NCBI RefSeq assembly: GCF_017874595.1
Contig: NZ_JAGILA010000004.1
Span: forward strand, 62,001 to 126,000
DNA from: Sinorhizobium kostiense
GTDB lineage: Bacteria > Pseudomonadota > Alphaproteobacteria > Rhizobiales > Rhizobiaceae
DNA length: 64,000 nt
Reading direction: 5' to 3'
The notes under the pieces were generated by a model, which was not told the DNA's origin, made no database searches, and saw only the letters and a list, made by a program, of their open reading frames with translations. The position numbers and the translations under genes are program-made. Shown piece after piece: positions 36,098-45,988 of this stretch. Every line of letters begins with the position of its first letter. Position 1 is the stretch's first letter.

Positions 36098-38626
36098 CTA
36101 TTCCGCCGCAGCCAGGCGGCCGCTCCCGTCAGCCCGCACCGCATCGAATTTCATCGGAGCCCGGAAACGCTTGAGCCGCAGCGCGTTGCCCAGAACGAAG
36201 ACACTGGACAGCGCCATGGCGCCGGCTGCGATCATAGGCGAGAGCATCAGACCATAGGCGGGAAACAGCGCGCCGGCTGCTACCGGGATCAGCACGGTGT
36301 TGTAGGCAAAGGCCCAGAACAGGTTCTCCTTGATGTTGCGGATCGTCGCCTTCGAAAGAGCGATGGCATTGGGAACACCACGAAGATCGCCGGACATCAG
36401 CACGACATCGGCGCTCTCGATGGCCACGTCCGTGCCGGTGCCGATTGCGATGCCGACATCGGCGGCCGCCAAAGCCGGCGCATCGTTGATGCCGTCGCCC
36501 ACAAAAGCCACCTTGCGGTTACCGGCGCGCAAATTTTCGAGCGCCTGGACCTTTCCGTCGGGTAGCACCTCGGCCACGACCTCGTCGATCTTCAGCCGGC
36601 GAGCGATCGCCTCGGCCGTCCTTCGGTTATCGCCGGTGATCATCGCGACCTTCACGCCGAGCTCGTGCAACCTGGCAACCGCCTCGATGGTCGTCTGCTT
36701 GATCGGGTCCGACACGGCGATCACCGCGGCGACCTTCCCATCGATGGCCGCGAATAGCGGGCTCTTGCCCTCGTCACCAAGCCGATCGACTTCGCCAGCG
36801 AATGCGGACACATCGAGTCCGAGCTTCGCCATCAGCCGGTCCGCGCCGACGTGGATCTTGTGGCCCGCAACCCGTGCCTCGGCGCCGAATCCGGGAGTGG
36901 CATCGAAATCCTCGACCGGCGGAAGAACGAGTCCCTCGCGCTTGGCCGCGGCGACGATGGCTTCCCCGATCGGGTGCTCCGAGCGCGTCTCGACCGCGGC
37001 GACAAGTCCGAGCACCTCATGCCGGTCGAAGCCCTCGGCGGGAAGGAGGTCGGTGAGCTCGGGCCGGCCCTTCGTAAGCGTGCCCGTCTTGTCCATTGCG
37101 ATCACATCAGCGCCCTTGAGCGTCTGCAGCGCTTCGCCCTTCCGGAACAACAGGCCCATCTCGGCCGCGCGGCCCATGCCGACCATAATGGAGGTCGGCG
37201 TGGCGAGACCCATGGCACATGGGCAGGCGATGATGAGCACGGCCACCGCGTTCACGAGCGCGAAGCTGAGTGCCGGCGTCGGACCAAAGAAAAGCCAGAT
37301 GAGAAACGTGGCGGCGGCCGCGAGCATTACTGCCGGGACGAACCAGGCCGTGACCTTGTCCACCAGCGCCTGAATCGGCAGCTTCGACCCCTGGGCCTGC
37401 TCCACCATCCGGATGATCTGGGCGAGCACAGTGTCGGCGCCGACCTTTGTGGCGCGGAAGGTGAAGGCGCCCGTCTTGTTGATCGTACCGCCGACCACCG
37501 CCGCGCCCGCGCTCTTTGCAACCGGTACGGGCTCACCGGTGATCATGGATTCGTCGACATAGGACGAGCCCTCCACGACCTCGCCGTCAACCGGTACCTT
37601 GTCACCGGGCCGCACGACTATCAAATCGCCGACCTGCACCAGATCGAGCGAGATCTCTACCGTCGCGCCGTCGCGCACGACCCTCGCCGTCTTTGCCTGA
37701 AGGCCGACAAGGCGTTTGATCGCTTCCGAAGTGCGGCCTTTTGCGCGGTTTTCCAGATAACGACCGAGCAGGATAAGTGTCACAATGACCGCTGCCGCCT
37801 CATAATAGACATTGGCAGTGCCGTGCGGCAGGACCGTCGGCGCGAAAGTGGCGACTGCGGAGTAACTCCACGCCGCCGCCGTACCGAGAGCGACAAGACT
37901 GTTCATGTCCGGCGCCCGGCGAAGGAGAGCAGGCACTCCCTTGCGGAAGAAGCGGAAGCCCGGTCCGAAGAGCACGATGGTCGCCAGCACGAATTGCACG
38001 TACCAGCTCTCCCGCATGCCGATATGGACCATGACGAAATCGTGGATCGCGGGTACGAAGTGCGAGCCCATTTCAACGACGAAGATGGGGAGCGTCAGCA
38101 CGGCTGCGAGAGTAAGCGCACGGGAAAGGCTGTGGGCCTCCCTTTCGCGGGCTTCGGCCTGGAGGTCCTCCGGGTTCTCGACCGCCACCGGACGGGCGGT
38201 GTACCCGGCCTGCTCAATCCCCACCAGCAGGTCCTGAACACGAATTGCGCCGGCAGCGACTTGGACAAGAGCCCTTTCAGTTGCGAGGTTCATTGTCGCA
38301 TCGAGCACACCCGGCACTCGCTTCAGCGCCGTCTCGATGCGCCTAACGCAGGAGGCGCAAGTCGCCCCCTCGACCGCAAGTTCCACGCTTTCGGTTCGGG
38401 CGTCATAGCCGGCGCCACGGATCGCGCTGAGGACCTGCGCCAGATCGACTGATCCGGCGAAACTGATCTCCGCGCGCTCCGTCGCCAGGTTAACGGAGGC
38501 GGACTTTACACCGGGGACGGCGCCAATCGCGCGCTCCACCCGGCTGACACAAGAAGCGCAGCTCATACCCACGACATCGACGTGAACCGGTGCCGGAAGA
38601 CTCTTGTTCGCAGTCGCCAGGCTCAT
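36098..38626 (-). CDS. copA: Cu(I)-exporting P1B-type ATPase (CopA/ActP)
   Basis: 842 residues. Two N-terminal HMA domains with CxxC at Cys23/26 (GMSCASC) and Cys90/93 (GATCASC), eight membrane helices, the transport site [13 protein letters not shown], phosphorylation site DKTGTLTKG, the P1[10 protein letters not shown] motif and [10 protein letters not shown]. It exports Cu(I) from the cytoplasm; rhizobial orthologues are called ActP. ATG 38626 follows GGAGGAG; the longer frame from 38689 would start inside the -35 hexamer and is rejected. Confidence 0.95.
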   Translation of the reverse strand: MSLATANKSLPAPVHVDVVGMSCASCVSRVERAIGAVPGVKSASVNLATERAEISFAGSVDLAQVLSAIRGAGYDARTESVELAVEGATCASCVRRIETALKRVPGVLDATMNLATERALVQVAAGAIRVQDLLVGIEQAGYTARPVAVENPEDLQAEAREREAHSLSRALTLAAVLTLPIFVVEMGSHFVPAIHDFVMVHIGMRESWYVQFVLATIVLFGPGFRFFRKGVPALLRRAPDMNSLVALGTAAAWSYSAVATFAPTVLPHGTANVYYEAAAVIVTLILLGRYLENRAKGRTSEAIKRLVGLQAKTARVVRDGATVEISLDLVQVGDLIVVRPGDKVPVDGEVVEGSSYVDESMITGEPVPVAKSAGAAVVGGTINKTGAFTFRATKVGADTVLAQIIRMVEQAQGSKLPIQALVDKVTAWFVPAVMLAAAATFLIWLFFGPTPALSFALVNAVAVLIIACPCAMGLATPTSIMVGMGRAAEMGLLFRKGEALQTLKGADVIAMDKTGTLTKGRPELTDLLPAEGFDRHEVLGLVAAVETRSEHPIGEAIVAAAKREGLVLPPVEDFDATPGFGAEARVAGHKIHVGADRLMAKLGLDVSAFAGEVDRLGDEGKSPLFAAIDGKVAAVIAVSDPIKQTTIEAVARLHELGVKVAMITGDNRRTAEAIARRLKIDEVVAEVLPDGKVQALENLRAGNRKVAFVGDGINDAPALAAADVGIAIGTGTDVAIESADVVLMSGDLRGVPNAIALSKATIRNIKENLFWAFAYNTVLIPVAAGALFPAYGLMLSPMIAAGAMALSSVFVLGNALRLKRFRAPMKFDAVRADGSGRLAAAE

Positions 38627-38658
38627 GGCGGCTCCTCCGAAATTTGCGACTGCATTTG

Positions 38659-38689
38659 GTTCTACGGCTTCCAACGATGGGAAAGTCAA
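38659..38689 (-). promoter_or_regulatory. CueR-type promoter of copA operon, 19-bp spacer
   Basis: On the minus strand, -35 TTGACT (38689-38684), a 19-bp spacer with the dyad TTTCC-N7-GGAAG, and -10 TAGAAC (38664-38659). A 19-bp spacer carrying a CCTTCC-N7-GGAAGG-like dyad is characteristic of promoters remodelled by CueR. It ends about 33 bp before the copA start. Confidence 0.8.
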
Positions 38690-38738
38690 GCCAGAAAAAG
38701 AAAAAAACGTCCTCGGGAAAAAAACTGAAAAAAGCGGC

Positions 38739-38769
38739 TTGACCTTCCGACCGTTGGAAACTGCAGGAT
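38739..38769 (+). promoter_or_regulatory. CueR-type promoter of CopZ-like gene, 19-bp spacer
   Basis: -35 TTGACC (38739-38744), a 19-bp spacer containing CTTCC-N7-GGAAA, -10 CAGGAT (38764-38769). It is nearly the same design as the promoter facing the other way 50 bp to the left; the shared core is GTTGGAA. It drives the CopZ-like gene with a leader of about 30 nt. Confidence 0.78.
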
Positions 38770-38803
38770 GCTGATACTGCTAACCAGAAGGAGAATATCG
38801 CCT

Positions 38804-39058
38804 ATGTGCGGAGAACATCAGCATCAGGATAACGCCACCCAAGCTTGCGAAACGGCCGCTTCCGGCACTCGGTTCAAGGTGGAGGAGATGACCTGCGACC
38901 ACTGCGCAGGAACGATCCGCAAGGCCTTCGAGAAGACGATGCCTGGGACAGCCATCTCTATTGATCTGGCGGCCAGAGAAGTCACCGTGGACGGGGACGC
39001 GGCGGTGGCCGTGCAGACCATCCGCGCGGCAGGATACGAGCCCCATCAGATTGCCTGA
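38804..39058 (+). CDS. CopZ-like heavy-metal-associated domain protein
   Basis: An 84-residue cytosolic protein: a Cys/His-bearing N-terminal tail (MCGEHQHQ, QACETAAS) followed by one HMA fold with the metal site EMTCDHC. It probably shuttles Cu(I) to CopA. ATG 38804 has AAGGAG about 10 bases upstream. Divergent from copA and under its own CueR-type promoter. The extra N-terminal Cys/His residues are unlike classical CopZ. Confidence 0.87.
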   Translation: MCGEHQHQDNATQACETAASGTRFKVEEMTCDHCAGTIRKAFEKTMPGTAISIDLAAREVTVDGDAAVAVQTIRAAGYEPHQIA

Positions 39059-39207
39059 ACCCGAATTGCGACTGCCTGGCAAGCCCTGAGGCCCCGGCGT
39101 AAATCGGGCCCGGGGCTTTGTCCGTCTTTTGGAACTGGGCCGTTTTGCCGGCCGTCGCAAGGACTCGCTGGACGAACCGGTCAGGCGCGAGCGGCGAGTC
39201 CCGGGAG

Positions 39208-40179
39208 CTACACAACATCTCGAGGGGCCAGTGGGCAGGCATGTTCGCCGGTTTCCACTTGAATGGTCGCGTGCCCGATCTCGTATCGCTGACGCAGAAC
39301 CATCTGGACGTCGAACAGAAACTTGTCACCCGGGCTACCGCCGGGCATCACGAGATGAGCGGTCAGAGCCGTTTCGACCGTGCTGATCGGCCAGATGTGC
39401 AGGTCATGAACCTCCGTCACTCCCTCCAGTTGATTAAGGAATGCGCGAACTCCGTCCGCATCGACGTTTTCCGGAACGGAGTTCAAGGACAAGGTGACAC
39501 TTCCCCTCAAAAGCCCCCACGTTCCCCAGAGGATGACGGCAACAATGACGAGGCTCACGGCGGGATCAATCCAGGACCAACCCGTTTGCATGATCAAGAG
39601 CCCGGCGATGACGACCCCCGCCGACACGGCGGCGTCAGCCATCATGTGCAAGTAGGCGCCGCGGATGTTGAGATCGCCCTTGCGGCCGGAAGCGAAGAGG
39701 TAGGCGGTTAACCCGTTTATCAGGATTCCGATCCCCGCCACGATCATCACCGTCATGCCGCCGACCGGCGCCGGCTCCCATAGCCGTTGGATTGCCTCCC
39801 AGGCGATCGCGCCGACCGCCACCAACAACAGCATGGCGTTGGCCAAGGCTGCCAGAATGGATGACGCTCCGAGGCCGTAGGTGAATTTCGGCGTCGGCAG
39901 CCGCTTTGTCAGGACCACGGCAACCCATGCGACGATCAGTCCGAGAACGTCCGACAGGTTGTGCCCTGCGTCCGCCAGCAGCGCCATGGAATTGGCATAG
40001 ATACCGTACAGCGCTTCGATCGCGACAAAAGCGGTGTTGAGCCCGATGCCGACCAGAAACGCCCTTCCGAAACTCGCTGGCACATGAACGTGGCCGAGGC
40101 CGCCCTGCGAATGGCAGTGGTCTCCGTGGGAACCTTCGTCGCGATGATGGTGGCCGCTATGATCGTGATGGCTTTGCAT
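39208..40179 (-). CDS. CDF family zinc/divalent cation efflux protein
   Basis: A 323-residue cation diffusion facilitator of the CzcD/DmeF group. His-rich N terminus (HHDHSGHHHRDEGSHGDH), metal site ALLADAGHNLSD in TM2, LHMMADAAVSAGV in TM5, and HDLHIW in the cytoplasmic domain. It exchanges Zn2+, Co2+ or Ni2+ for protons. A MerR-type promoter lies 71-101 bp upstream of its start. Convergent with the CopZ-like gene. Confidence 0.92.
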   Translation of the reverse strand: MQSHHDHSGHHHRDEGSHGDHCHSQGGLGHVHVPASFGRAFLVGIGLNTAFVAIEALYGIYANSMALLADAGHNLSDVLGLIVAWVAVVLTKRLPTPKFTYGLGASSILAALANAMLLLVAVGAIAWEAIQRLWEPAPVGGMTVMIVAGIGILINGLTAYLFASGRKGDLNIRGAYLHMMADAAVSAGVVIAGLLIMQTGWSWIDPAVSLVIVAVILWGTWGLLRGSVTLSLNSVPENVDADGVRAFLNQLEGVTEVHDLHIWPISTVETALTAHLVMPGGSPGDKFLFDVQMVLRQRYEIGHATIQVETGEHACPLAPRDVV

Positions 40180-40249
40180 GTCCTACAATTTTCCTTGCCG
40201 GCATTGGTTCTTTGCGGGGTCCAGTGACGTCCTGAATGACGACATCTTC

Positions 40250-40280
40250 TTGCTAATCCCTCTAGCGACTAGAGGTGCAA
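40250..40280 (-). promoter_or_regulatory. MerR-type (ZntR/CadR/PbrR-like) promoter of the CDF gene
   Basis: On the minus strand: -35 TTGCAC (40280-40275), a 19-bp spacer starting with the dyad CTCTAGTCGCTAGAG, and -10 TAGCAA (40255-40250). CTCTAG/CTAGAG dyads in 19-bp spacers are typical of Zn/Cd/Pb-sensing MerR regulators. No such regulator gene is in this window; HmrR recognises a different dyad. Confidence 0.7.
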
Positions 40281-40649
40281 GCCACTCACGCGACATTTCT
40301 CAAAGGTCTGTCGCGGCAATATGAGCTTGAACATACTGGCGCTCATCGTCGCACTGCCGTTCGGCAGCCTCCTCCTGCTGTCCCGTAGGAAGACCATCGC
40401 GGGTGATGGCACTCCTGCGATTTCCCCCGCCAACCAGTGTGGCTGCGGTTCGTGGACAGAAGGCGGACATGCCATCGCTTCGGCCAACACACCAGCCGCA
40501 ATCAGTGGACTTGCGGGGCACCGGACAATCAGCCGGCGAGTAGAATGGTGCAGTCCATGGTGCCCCATTTGACAGGGTTTGTCGTGCGGCTCAGAGGCTT
40601 CTGGAGTATGCTCAAGAACCTTGCACTCCGAGTAGACGGAGGAGGAGCC
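40281..40649. other. Gap of about 370 bp before the cyclase gene
   Basis: I see no firm feature. A plus-strand frame from 40321 to 40572 would give 83 residues beginning with a hydrophobic stretch (NILALIVALPFGSLLLL) and containing three Cys in a short region, but its ribosome site is poor (AAAGG about 15 bases upstream) and the C-terminal half looks random. It may be a degraded small membrane protein or leader sequence. Confidence 0.25.
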
Positions 40650-43600
40650 ATGGACGTCGGTGCTTGGCTGCGCGATCAAGGGCTGGGGCAGTACGAAAAA
40701 GCGTTCCGCCAAAACGACATCGATCCTGAAGTGCTAGGGGATCTTACGGCCGAGGACCTGATTGAGCTCGGCGTCGCTTCAATAGGGCACCGCCGTAAAC
40801 TGCTCGCTGCCATCGCCGCACTGCGTCAGGTCGCTGAACAAGCGAGCGGTCCAGCCCGGGTTCGCGGGACTTCTGTGATCCTCCCGGAGGCGGAGCGCCG
40901 CCAGCTCACCGTGATGTTCGTTGACCTCGTCGACTCGACCACGCTGTCCGCGCGACTCGATCCAGAGGAGATGGGCGAACTGCTGCGGGGCTATCAGGGT
41001 GCGGTGGCAGGCGCGATTGCGCGATTCGAGGGACACGTTGCCAAGTACATGGGCGACGGCGTGCTCGCCTACTTTGGCTATCCGCGGGCTCACGAGGATG
41101 AGGCCGAACGAGCGGTGCGAGCGGGGCTTGCCGCCATCGAGGCAGTGCGTAATCTGCAAGCACCGCATGGGACGATGCTTCAAGCTCGAGTCGGCATCGC
41201 GACCGGCCTGGTGGTTGTTGGCGAACTGATTGGCGAAGGTGCTGCGCGCGAGGAGACGGTAGTCGGCGAGACGCCCAATTTGGCGGCACGACTGCAAAGT
41301 GTCGCCGAGCCGGGAACTGTGGTGGTGGCATCCACCACCCGGCAGCTGATCCGGGGTTTGTTTGATCTCGCCGAACTCGGCCTCCACCCGTTGAAAGGTT
41401 TTCCTGCCTCCGTACCAGCCTGGCGCGTGCTCGGTGAAAGCTCTGCGGAAAGCCGTTTCGAAGCTTTGCACGGGCCGAGCCTGACCCCGCTCGTCGGTCG
41501 CGAGGATGAGGTAGAACTCCTGCTGAAGCACTGGGAAGCAGTCAAAGAAGGGGAAGGCCACGTGGTGTTGCTGGCGGGCGAGCCCGGCATCGGCAAGTCG
41601 CGCCTTGTTCGTGCCTTGCGCCGGCATCTGGAAAGCAAGCCGCATACGACTGTGAGTCACTACTGCTCGCCCTATCATCAGACCAGCCCGCTTCATGCGG
41701 TAATCGGCCTTCTGGAGCGGGCAGCTGGCTTCGCCACAGACGATGCCCCCGACGTGAGACTGAACAAGCTCCAAGCGCTGCTCGCGCTTTCGACCGACGA
41801 TGTCGCCGGCGTTACACCGTTGTTTGCGGCATTGCTCTCGCTTCCAACGGGCGGCCGTTGTCCGAGATTGGAGTTGAGCCCGCACCGCCAGAAGGAGCGA
41901 ACGCTGGAAGTACTAGTCGATCAGCTCATCGGGCTAGCGGCGCATCAGCCCGTCCTGGCAGTGTACGAAGATGTGCATTGGGCGGATCCGACTTCCTTGG
42001 AACTGCTGGATCTTGTTGTTGAGCACGTGCAGGCCTCGCCAGTGCTGGTGCTCATCACATTCCGCTCCGAATTCCTGCCACAGTGGTTGCGCTATCCTCA
42101 TGTCACCTCATTGACGCTTAGTCGTTTGAGCCGTCGGCAAGGCGCAGCTATGGTCGAGACGCTGACCGGCGGCAGGGCTCTGCCTACTGAAGTGCTTGAC
42201 CAAATCGTCGCGAAAACGGACGGCGTTCCGCTATTCGTGGAAGAGCTGACGCGGGCGGTGATAGAGACCAACTTGCTCAAAGACGAGGGTGATCACTATG
42301 CTCTCGCGAGTCCGCTGTCGGCGATCGCAATTCCAACTACGCTCCAGGAGTCGTTATTGGCCCGGCTCGACCGACTTGCGCCCGCCAGGGAGGTAGCGCA
42401 GGTGGCAGCCGCTATCGGTCGAGAATTCTCGCATGAGTTGCTCGTGACCACCACGCCGTTGAAGACGAGTGAGGTCGAGGAAGCACTGGAGGACCTCATT
42501 TCATCGGGACTGGTGTTCCGCCACGGGATTTCGCCGCAGGCGACCTACAGCTTCAAGCACGCGCTCGTACGAGACGCGGCCTACGCGACCCTTGTGCGCA
42601 CGAAACGACAACGGCTGCACGCGGCGATCGCTAAAGCGATCGAGCAACGCTTCCCGGAAACGGTCCGGACGCAACCCGAGCTTCTAGCCCAGCACTACGC
42701 GGAGGCGGGGCTGCTAGAGCCCGCGATCAATTACTGGCTCAAAGCCGGGCAAGCAGAGATTGCGCGCTCGGCAACGGCCGAAGCGATTACCCATCTGACA
42801 AGAGGGCTGGAGCTGCTTGATGGTCTGCCTGATGACGCCCCGCGATGGCGGCAGGAACTTGAGCTGCAAGTCGCTCTCAGCGTCGCTCTAATGACTGCCA
42901 AGGGCTGGGCAGCGCCAGAGGTCGGCCGGGCCAATGCGCGAGCACGCGAATTATGCGAGCGGCTGGGGGACAAAAGCAGGCTCCTCCCTGTCCTCTACGG
43001 GGACTGGGTCTTCCACGCCGTGCGCGCCGAGCTGGAGGCGGGGAGGAAGGCAGGAGAGGAACTGCTTCGGCGCGCGCAGGAAGAACGGGATGTGTCCGGT
43101 GAGACCGTCGGCAACCGCATCGTCGGAACCAATGCCTTCCTTCGCGGCGAGATCACTGTTGCTCGTGAATATCTGGAACGGTCGCTCGCCCTCTATGACC
43201 CGCAGCAACACCGCTCTCTCGCGTTCCTGTTCGCCCAGGACCCGCGGGTGGCGGCGCTGTCGGTCCTCTCCTGGACACTCTTCGCTATCGGTCGTCCCGA
43301 GCAGGCCCAGGCGAGGAGCAACGAGGCATTGGCGGACGCAAGGAAACTTTCCCACCGAAACACACTTGGTTACGCGCTGCTTTACGGCTGCATCCTGTCG
43401 CAGCTTCGTGGCGACAGGCGAGAAGCCCGAGATCGGGCAGAGTCGCTAATCATGCTCGCAAGAGCGCAGGGTTCTCCGCACTTCCTCGGCGCAGGTGCGA
43501 TCGTTCGAGGTTGGACGCTAGGAGAAACGGGTGAGTTACCAGCGGCCATCACACAGGTTCAAGAAGGCTTGGCGTCGTGGCAGATGACTGGAGCGAGATT

Positions 43601-44039
43601 TCTGATCCCATTCTTCTTAAGTTTGCTCGCGCGCGTCGAGACCCATGCCGGGGGAGCAAAGCGGGGCTTGGATTTGCTGGCCGACGCGCTGGACAGAGTG
43701 CGCGAAACGGGCGAGCGGTGGTTCGAGGCGGAATTGCATCGGCTGACGGGCGAGCTGATGCTTGGGCTGCCCGCGTTTGATCATTCCGAGGCGGAAGCAC
43801 GGCTGCGGCATGCGGCCGAGCTGGCGCGAGGGCAAAGCGCTGACTTATGGGAGTTGCGGGCGTCGACGAGCCTCGCCCGACTGTTTATCGCGCAGAACCG
43901 ATGCGGCGACGCTCATGACCTGCTTGCGCCACTCTGCGCCAAGTTTTCCGAGGGCTTAGCGACATCGGACCTGCAATTGGCACAACGGGTGCTTCGCGAG
44001 GCAGCCGGTTTTAATGGCGCGACCAGGTCATCCGACTAG
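40650..44039 (+). CDS. SAM - class III adenylate cyclase - AAA ATPase - TPR signalling protein
   Basis: 1129 residues. SAM domain 1-62; class III cyclase about 84-245 with metal Asp92 (VDLVDST) and Asp136 (YMGDGVL) and transition-state Asn210/Arg214 (NLAAR), so it looks catalytically intact; a large ATPase with P-loop GEPGIGKS at 310-317 and a Walker B near 436 (VLAVYEDVHWAD); then about 500 residues of helical TPR-like repeats. This is a soluble STAND-type architecture seen in several rhizobia. The input signal is unknown. ATG 40650 follows GGAGGAG. Confidence 0.9.
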   Translation: MDVGAWLRDQGLGQYEKAFRQNDIDPEVLGDLTAEDLIELGVASIGHRRKLLAAIAALRQVAEQASGPARVRGTSVILPEAERRQLTVMFVDLVDSTTLSARLDPEEMGELLRGYQGAVAGAIARFEGHVAKYMGDGVLAYFGYPRAHEDEAERAVRAGLAAIEAVRNLQAPHGTMLQARVGIATGLVVVGELIGEGAAREETVVGETPNLAARLQSVAEPGTVVVASTTRQLIRGLFDLAELGLHPLKGFPASVPAWRVLGESSAESRFEALHGPSLTPLVGREDEVELLLKHWEAVKEGEGHVVLLAGEPGIGKSRLVRALRRHLESKPHTTVSHYCSPYHQTSPLHAVIGLLERAAGFATDDAPDVRLNKLQALLALSTDDVAGVTPLFAALLSLPTGGRCPRLELSPHRQKERTLEVLVDQLIGLAAHQPVLAVYEDVHWADPTSLELLDLVVEHVQASPVLVLITFRSEFLPQWLRYPHVTSLTLSRLSRRQGAAMVETLTGGRALPTEVLDQIVAKTDGVPLFVEELTRAVIETNLLKDEGDHYALASPLSAIAIPTTLQESLLARLDRLAPAREVAQVAAAIGREFSHELLVTTTPLKTSEVEEALEDLISSGLVFRHGISPQATYSFKHALVRDAAYATLVRTKRQRLHAAIAKAIEQRFPETVRTQPELLAQHYAEAGLLEPAINYWLKAGQAEIARSATAEAITHLTRGLELLDGLPDDAPRWRQELELQVALSVALMTAKGWAAPEVGRANARARELCERLGDKSRLLPVLYGDWVFHAVRAELEAGRKAGEELLRRAQEERDVSGETVGNRIVGTNAFLRGEITVAREYLERSLALYDPQQHRSLAFLFAQDPRVAALSVLSWTLFAIGRPEQAQARSNEALADARKLSHRNTLGYALLYGCILSQLRGDRREARDRAESLIMLARAQGSPHFLGAGAIVRGWTLGETGELPAAITQVQEGLASWQMTGARFLIPFFLSLLARVETHAGGAKRGLDLLADALDRVRETGERWFEAELHRLTGELMLGLPAFDHSEAEARLRHAAELARGQSADLWELRASTSLARLFIAQNRCGDAHDLLAPLCAKFSEGLATSDLQLAQRVLREAAGFNGATRSSD

Positions 44040-44125
44040 TCAGCCGAGCTACGCGGAGCGGACGTTTACCGGACGCCAGATGCATTTGAGAGAAGGCAAA
44101 GCACATGCCCAGTGATTCGCGGCAT

Positions 44126-44566
44126 CTAAGGTAGTTCCGCTCCGGTTATGGACTCCGGCGAGCGCGCCGAGGTGATCGGATCGGCATGACGAAGGATGAT
44201 CCGCCATGCACCTTCCTCCCGCCGGAATATGGTGGTGACTCGAAGCTCAAGCGGCACTATCTCGTCCCCACCACCGACCTTGGATCGGAACCGCTCGATC
44301 TCGATGATGTAGCCCAAGTCCGCGGTCGCGTAGTCGGAAATGCGCTCAAAGCCGGTGGCTTCGCCCTCACGGTAATTGGTCGCAGCCCTTTCCATGGTCG
44401 CGGCGACCTTTTCCCATCCCCTCGCAGGCGGTCCGAACGGATTGGCGATAATAACGTCATCCCGTCTTGAGTAGAGATCCTTCAGAGGTTCGGGGTTGCC
44501 CTTCACGAAAGCATCCAACGCCCGATGATCCTGCTCGATAAACTTTGTGAGGTCCGGTTCTAACAT
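44126..44566 (-). CDS. SnoaL/NTF2-like protein
   Basis: A 146-residue cone-fold protein: FIEQDHRALDAFVKGNPEPL, RDDVIIANPFGPPARGW, then beta strands including RVTTIFRREEGAWRIILRHAD. This matches SnoaL-like/DUF4440 ketosteroid-isomerase-type domains, which range from hydrolases to non-catalytic binders. No specific substrate can be named. Convergent with the cyclase gene, whose stop is 86 bp away. Confidence 0.82.
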   Translation of the reverse strand: MLEPDLTKFIEQDHRALDAFVKGNPEPLKDLYSRRDDVIIANPFGPPARGWEKVAATMERAATNYREGEATGFERISDYATADLGYIIEIERFRSKVGGGDEIVPLELRVTTIFRREEGAWRIILRHADPITSARSPESITGAELP

Positions 44567-45055
44567 CTTAGTGCCCTCGGATGGTTGACGAACAGCCTAT
44601 CGAAAGTCGGCCCCAAGCTCGGCGGCCACGTGGAGCCGTTCTCGTCTACAGCGTCGCGCGTCTTCAGATACGCAAAGGTCGGCTGTAACCCTTTGGATCT
44701 GCGCTAGCGCGAAAGGGCAAAATCGATAGAATATTAGCTATCTATGATATTGCACTTGGTCCGAGTGTCCGCAATGAGCAAGTGTGGACATGTAACACGC
44801 CGTTGCGGGAGGGACCGAGTTTGCGGCTACGGCATAGGGGGCTCTCGATCGCGTCACGCGCTTGTATTCGCTCGACACTTGGAGCCGAGGCGATCTCGTA
44901 TGGGGGAGAAGGGAACCTCCGATCAGACGACATACGCTTGTGGCGTTTTGCCCTCGCGACTTGCTGACCGCACGCGCTGGGCCTGAAGAAGGTTTGTGGT
45001 TGGCCGCGGGATACGGGCGGCCTCATTCCTAGTTAAGGCGTTTTCAGCACACGTC
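44567..45055. other. 489-bp gap with one inverted copy of the two-module repeat
   Basis: On the minus strand, 44689-44646 reads TTACAGCCGACCTTTGCG, then ATCTGAAGACGCGCGACGCTGTAG, the second module of the repeat family also found at 15403-15444. The patch 44725-44760 (GATAGAATATTAGCTATC) is AT-rich and palindromic and may hold a promoter. Plus-strand frames of 60-80 codons here lack ribosome sites and conserved features, so I call no gene. Confidence 0.45.
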
Positions 45056-45988
45056 TCAGTCGAACAGGCTCGAGACGGATTCTTCCTGGCTGGTGCGGCT
45101 GATCGCTTCGCCGATGAGGGCGGCGGTCGAGATGACGCGGATGTTGTGGGCCGACTGAACCGCCGTCGTCGGCTGGATGGAATCGGTGATCACCAGTTCC
45201 TTCAGCATCGAGGAGGTGACGCGGGCCACCGCGCCGCCGGAGAGAACGCCGTGGGTGATATAGGCGGTGACGCTGGTCGCGCCGTTTTTCAATAGTGCTT
45301 CGGCGGCATTGCAGAGCGTGCCGCCGGAATCGACGATATCGTCGATAAGGATGCAGTCCTTGCCGCTGACGTCGCCGATGACATTCATGACTTCGGACTC
45401 GCCGGGACGATCACGGCGCTTGTCGACGATTGCCAAAAGACTGTCGAGTCGTTTCGCAAGCGCGCGGGCGCGAACGACGCCGCCGACGTCGGGCGAGACG
45501 ACCATGACGTTCTGCAAGTCGTAGTGTTCCTTGACATCGCGCGCAAGGATCGGAACCGCATAGAGATTGTCGGTCGGAATATCGAAGAAGCCCTGAATCT
45601 GGCCTGCGTGAAGGTCGAGGGTCAGAACGCGGTCGGCACCGGCTTCGGTGATGAGATTGGCGACCAGCTTGGCGGAGATCGGAGTGCGCGGTCCTGGTTT
45701 GCGATCCTGGCGGGCATAACCGAAATACGGAAGCACGGCGGTGATGCGGCGGGCGGAGGAGCGGCGCACCGCATCGATCATGATGAGCAGTTCCATCAGA
45801 TGATCGTTGGTCGGGAATGAGGTGGACTGGACGATGAATACATCCTCGCCGCGGACGTTCTCGCCAATCTCGACGAAGATTTCCTGGTCGGCGAAGCGCC
45901 TCACCGTTGCTTTGCCGAGCGGCAGATTGAGATAGTTGCAGATCGCTTCGGCCAGCAGCCGGTTCGAATTGCCTGCGAAAACCTTCAT
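45056..45988 (-). CDS. prs: Ribose-phosphate pyrophosphokinase (PRPP synthetase)
   Basis: A 310-residue class I PRPP synthetase making PRPP from ribose 5-phosphate and ATP for purine, pyrimidine, His and Trp synthesis. Motifs: [55 protein letters not shown] and the PRPP loop [17 protein letters not shown] 45988 starts at the conserved MKVFAGNSN. Highly conserved, core gene. Confidence 0.97.
   Translation of the reverse strand: MKVFAGNSNRLLAEAICNYLNLPLGKATVRRFADQEIFVEIGENVRGEDVFIVQSTSFPTNDHLMELLIMIDAVRRSSARRITAVLPYFGYARQDRKPGPRTPISAKLVANLITEAGADRVLTLDLHAGQIQGFFDIPTDNLYAVPILARDVKEHYDLQNVMVVSPDVGGVVRARALAKRLDSLLAIVDKRRDRPGESEVMNVIGDVSGKDCILIDDIVDSGGTLCNAAEALLKNGATSVTAYITHGVLSGGAVARVTSSMLKELVITDSIQPTTAVQSAHNIRVISTAALIGEAISRTSQEESVSSLFD

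Noticed and set aside
36851-38452. 533-codon plus-strand frame
   Set aside because: Antisense to copA, whose motifs are all in place.
38626-38689. Longer N terminus for copA from 38689
   Set aside because: Its first codon is the TTG of the -35 hexamer of the CueR-type promoter, so it cannot be transcribed from that promoter.
40321-40572. 83-residue frame with a hydrophobic start before the cyclase gene
   Set aside because: Poor ribosome site and a random-looking C-terminal half; kept only as a remark in the gap description.
44744-44986. 80-codon plus-strand frame before prs
   Set aside because: No ribosome site, arginine- and serine-rich random composition.
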